This document shows positions 62,157-64,000 of a DNA stretch of 64,000 nt, in pieces. The stretch is from NCBI GenBank assembly GCA_900110395.1, contig FODP01000004.1, positions 278,951 through 342,950 of the forward strand, given 5' to 3'. The DNA comes from Rhodospirillales bacterium URHD0017. Lineage in GTDB: Bacteria > Pseudomonadota > Alphaproteobacteria > Reyranellales > Reyranellaceae. The notes under the pieces were generated by a model. It had not been told where the DNA came from. It worked only from the letters and a program-made list of their open reading frames with translations, and ran no database searches. The position numbers and the translations under genes are program-made. The stretch's first letter is position 1. Every line of letters starts with the position of its first letter.

Positions 62157-63036
62157 TCTGAAGGGCTACGGCCGCACGCCGCCCCACGCACAATGGCCGG
62201 ACGGCGCGCGTGTCGCCGTTTCGTTCGTCGTCAACTTCGAGGAAGGCGCGGAGATGTCGCTCTCCGCCGGAGATGCCTTCAACGAGAAGGTCTACGAGGT
62301 CACCGACGAGATCTCGGGCGTCGCCGACCGCTGCATGGAATCCCACTTCGAGTACGGCACGAAGGCCGCTTGGTGGCGGATCGCCGATACGCTGGAGCGC
62401 CTGGACGTGCACAGCACCGTCAGCACCAGCGGCAAGGCCGCCGAGCTGTCGCCCTGGCTGATCGACGATGCGGTGAAGCGCGGCCACGAGATCGCCTGCC
62501 ACGGCTGGCGCTGGGAACGGCACGCGCACATGGCCGAGGCGGACGAGCGCGAGGCGATCGCCCGTACCGTGAAAGTGTTGACCGACATCGCGGGCACACG
62601 GCCGGTCGGCTGGCACACGCGCTCGACGCCCTCGCCCAATACGCGCCGCCTGCTGGTCGAGGAAGGCGGCTTCCTCTACGACAGCGACGACTATTCCGAC
62701 GACCTGCCGTTCTTCGTCGAGATCTCGGGCAAGCGCCATCTCGTGCTGCCCTACAGCTTCGACACCAACGACATGCACTATCACCAGGGCTTCCATCGCT
62801 TCGTCACGGCGCGCGACTTCGCCGACTACACGACCGACGCCTTCGACACGCTATGGGCCGAAGGCGAGCGAGTGCCCAGGATGATGTCGATCGGCCTGCA
62901 TCTGCGCATGATCGGCCGGCCTGGCCGCATCGCCGCGCTCGACCGCATCGTGTCGCACGTGAAGAGCAAGGGCGGTGCCTGGTTCGCCACCCGCCGCGAG
63001 ATCGCCGAGCATTGGATCGGCCGGTTCGGCCGCTGA
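62146..63036 (+). CDS. Polysaccharide deacetylase family protein (PuuE allantoinase-like)
   Basis: This 296-residue NodB-fold protein resembles PuuE, the allantoinase of the alternative purine pathway: AVSFVVNFEEGAEMSLSAGD, CMESHFEYGTKAAWWRIADTLERLDVHSTV, GHEIACHGWRWERHAHM and LVLPYSFDTND. It would cleave a ring amide such as allantoin or a hydantoin-like compound. The GTG start overlaps the racemase-family gene by 11 bases. Together with the ABC importer this suggests uptake and breakdown of a ureide or hydantoin. Confidence 0.9.
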   Translation: MTRDLKGYGRTPPHAQWPDGARVAVSFVVNFEEGAEMSLSAGDAFNEKVYEVTDEISGVADRCMESHFEYGTKAAWWRIADTLERLDVHSTVSTSGKAAELSPWLIDDAVKRGHEIACHGWRWERHAHMAEADEREAIARTVKVLTDIAGTRPVGWHTRSTPSPNTRRLLVEEGGFLYDSDDYSDDLPFFVEISGKRHLVLPYSFDTNDMHYHQGFHRFVTARDFADYTTDAFDTLWAEGERVPRMMSIGLHLRMIGRPGRIAALDRIVSHVKSKGGAWFATRREIAEHWIGRFGR

Positions 63037-63039
63037 GCG

Positions 63040-63507
63040 CTACTCGCGCGGCCGCACGATCTTGATCGTCGATGTCGCGTGCACCACGAGGCGGCCCTGG
63101 TCGTCCTTGATGTCGCCGTCGAGGAAGCCGACCGAGCCGCCCCAGCGCAGCACGCGGCCCTCGGCGATCACGAAGCCCGGCCCGGCCGCTTCCAAAAAGC
63201 TGATCTTGAGTTCCAGCGTCGGAACGGCGAAGGCGAAGTTGGATTTGGCCATTGCGGCATGGGCCATGGCGGTATCGACCATGCCGGTGAGGAAACCGCC
63301 CTGGCAGATACGGCCCTGCGAATGGCAGAAGGCCGGCACGATCTCGAAGCGGAAACGGCAGAAGCCGCGCTTGGAATCGAGTTCGGTGACCTCGCCGTTC
63401 AGGACCTTGACCGGCTCGTTGAGGTTGGCGTTGAGGACATTCAGCGCCTGGGCGTCGCTCAGTGCGGCGATGTCGGTGCCGGCAAAATCCGGATGGGTCG
63501 AGTTCAT
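63040..63507 (-). CDS. PaaI-type hotdog thioesterase
   Basis: This 155-residue hotdog-fold protein has the PaaI hallmarks HSQGRICQGGFLTGMVDTAMAHAA and KISFLEAAGPGFVIAEGRVLRWGGSVGFLDGDI. The family hydrolyses acyl-CoA esters such as those of aromatic catabolism. The start at 63507 (MNSTHPDFAGTD) is chosen because upstream codons overlap the following regulator's end. It is convergent with the PuuE-type gene (3 bases between stops). Confidence 0.9.
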   Translation of the reverse strand: MNSTHPDFAGTDIAALSDAQALNVLNANLNEPVKVLNGEVTELDSKRGFCRFRFEIVPAFCHSQGRICQGGFLTGMVDTAMAHAAMAKSNFAFAVPTLELKISFLEAAGPGFVIAEGRVLRWGGSVGFLDGDIKDDQGRLVVHATSTIKIVRPRE

Positions 63508-63517
63508 GCGGCGCGGA

Positions 63518-63991
63518 CTATAGCGAACGCGCTCCGCTGTGCACCTTCTCAAGAAGGTCGATCAGGACCCGGATTTCGGCGGCCGAAAGGTGGGACGCGA
63601 TGCGCTTCTCGTGGGCGCGCACCAGCCGGGCGAAGCGCGCCAGCGCCTTCTCGCCGGCCGGCGTCAGCGCCAGGGCATGCGTGCGGCCGTCGGTCGGCGA
63701 GCGATGGCGCATCAAAAGGCCGCGCTCCTGCAGGCGGTCGAGGATCGGCACCAGGGTCGAGCGGTCGATGCCGATCGCCCGCGCCAGCGCCATCTGGCTC
63801 AGGCCCGCATTGCGGTCGACCAGCACGAGCAGGCCGAACTCGCCCGGTGTCAGCGCCTCGCCGGCCTTGGCGAAGGTGTTGGCGAAATCGTCGAACACCG
63901 CCGACTGGGCGCGGCGCAGCATGTAACCCAGCAAAGATGGTAAAAGACCGCGATCGAGCGATGCCAGCGGTTTGGCGGGTGGACGGCCCAT
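63518..63991 (-). CDS. MarR family transcriptional regulator
   Basis: This 157-residue winged-helix regulator has GEFGLLVLVDRNAGLSQMALARAIGIDRSTLVPILDRLQERGLL (helix-turn-helix and recognition helix) and a wing DGRTHALALTPAGE. The flanking N- and C-terminal helices form the dimer interface. MarR proteins respond to phenolic or xenobiotic ligands. It is 10 bases upstream of the thioesterase gene in the same direction, so the two are probably one unit. The start at 63991 lies close to the window edge. Confidence 0.92.
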   Translation of the reverse strand: MGRPPAKPLASLDRGLLPSLLGYMLRRAQSAVFDDFANTFAKAGEALTPGEFGLLVLVDRNAGLSQMALARAIGIDRSTLVPILDRLQERGLLMRHRSPTDGRTHALALTPAGEKALARFARLVRAHEKRIASHLSAAEIRVLIDLLEKVHSGARSL

Positions 63992-64000
63992 GCCGGGAGT

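Overview
The window is high-GC DNA, densely packed with genes on both strands and with many 1-4 base gene overlaps. The gene families point to an alphaproteobacterium. They include phasins with a WS/DGAT acyltransferase, a Bug-type solute-binding protein, trmFO, cobF, a secDF-yajC cluster flanked by a DUF815 ATPase and a Mth938 protein, and several small GST, LLM-flavin and alpha/beta-hydrolase genes. The overall flavour resembles Reyranella or a related Rhodospirillales/Hyphomicrobiales soil genus, but that is an impression and not a proof. No rRNA, tRNA, CRISPR array, insertion sequence or phage module was seen, so this reads as chromosomal backbone with some decaying accessory genes.

Layout: (1) 1-3.8 kb: a truncated gene, then a leftward run arsR-SRPBCC-DUF899-GST-DUF427-GST controlled from a perfect palindrome at the arsR start. 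(2) 3.8-10 kb: thioesterase and ABM-like monooxygenase, cysS, a GDT1-type cation transporter, a dienelactone hydrolase, a Bug-type solute receptor and two related lipoproteins. (3) 10-15.5 kb: a lipid-inclusion cluster (acyl-CoA ligase, phasin, WS/DGAT, lipase-like hydrolase, second phasin). (4) 15.5-20 kb: DUF445 membrane protein overlapping a self-sufficient CYP102-type P450-reductase. (5) 20-25 kb: a 3-hydroxyisobutyrate-dehydrogenase-type enzyme, an unknown 420-residue protein and a histidine phosphatase in overlapping order, then hydrolase, GST and serine hydrolase. (6) 25.2-25.6 kb: a 350-base gap between convergent genes containing a perfect parS site and a promoter-like sequence. (7) 25.6-34.7 kb: NRAMP-type transporter, phosphodiesterase, nadE with a palindromic operator, trmFO, an orphan acyl carrier protein, MATE pump and cobF. 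(8) 34.8-41.5 kb: DMT transporter with its XRE-cupin regulator, phosphoketolase, VOC protein and an MDR dehydrogenase. (9) 41.5-50.6 kb: an accessory zone with two broken genes (a beta-propeller with an internal stop and an FAD monooxygenase with two frameshifts), a C45 acyltransferase carrying pentapeptide repeats, an LLM monooxygenase and several dispersed hairpin repeats. (10) 50.7-57.5 kb: PuuD-like membrane protein, two tandem 75-residue membrane proteins, and the conserved Mth938-secF-secD-yajC / DUF815 block. (11) 57.6-64 kb: a co-directional ABC importer with an Asp/Glu/hydantoin-racemase-family protein and a PuuE-type deacetylase, then a thioesterase and a MarR regulator.

The most notable features are the parS site (this segment may lie in the origin-proximal part of the chromosome), the lipid-inclusion cluster, the P450/DUF445 overlap, the tandem small membrane proteins, the racemase-family protein lacking both expected catalytic cysteines, three palindromic operators that overlap or abut start codons, and at least four families of dispersed inverted repeats, one of which supplies both a stop codon and a start codon to its neighbours.
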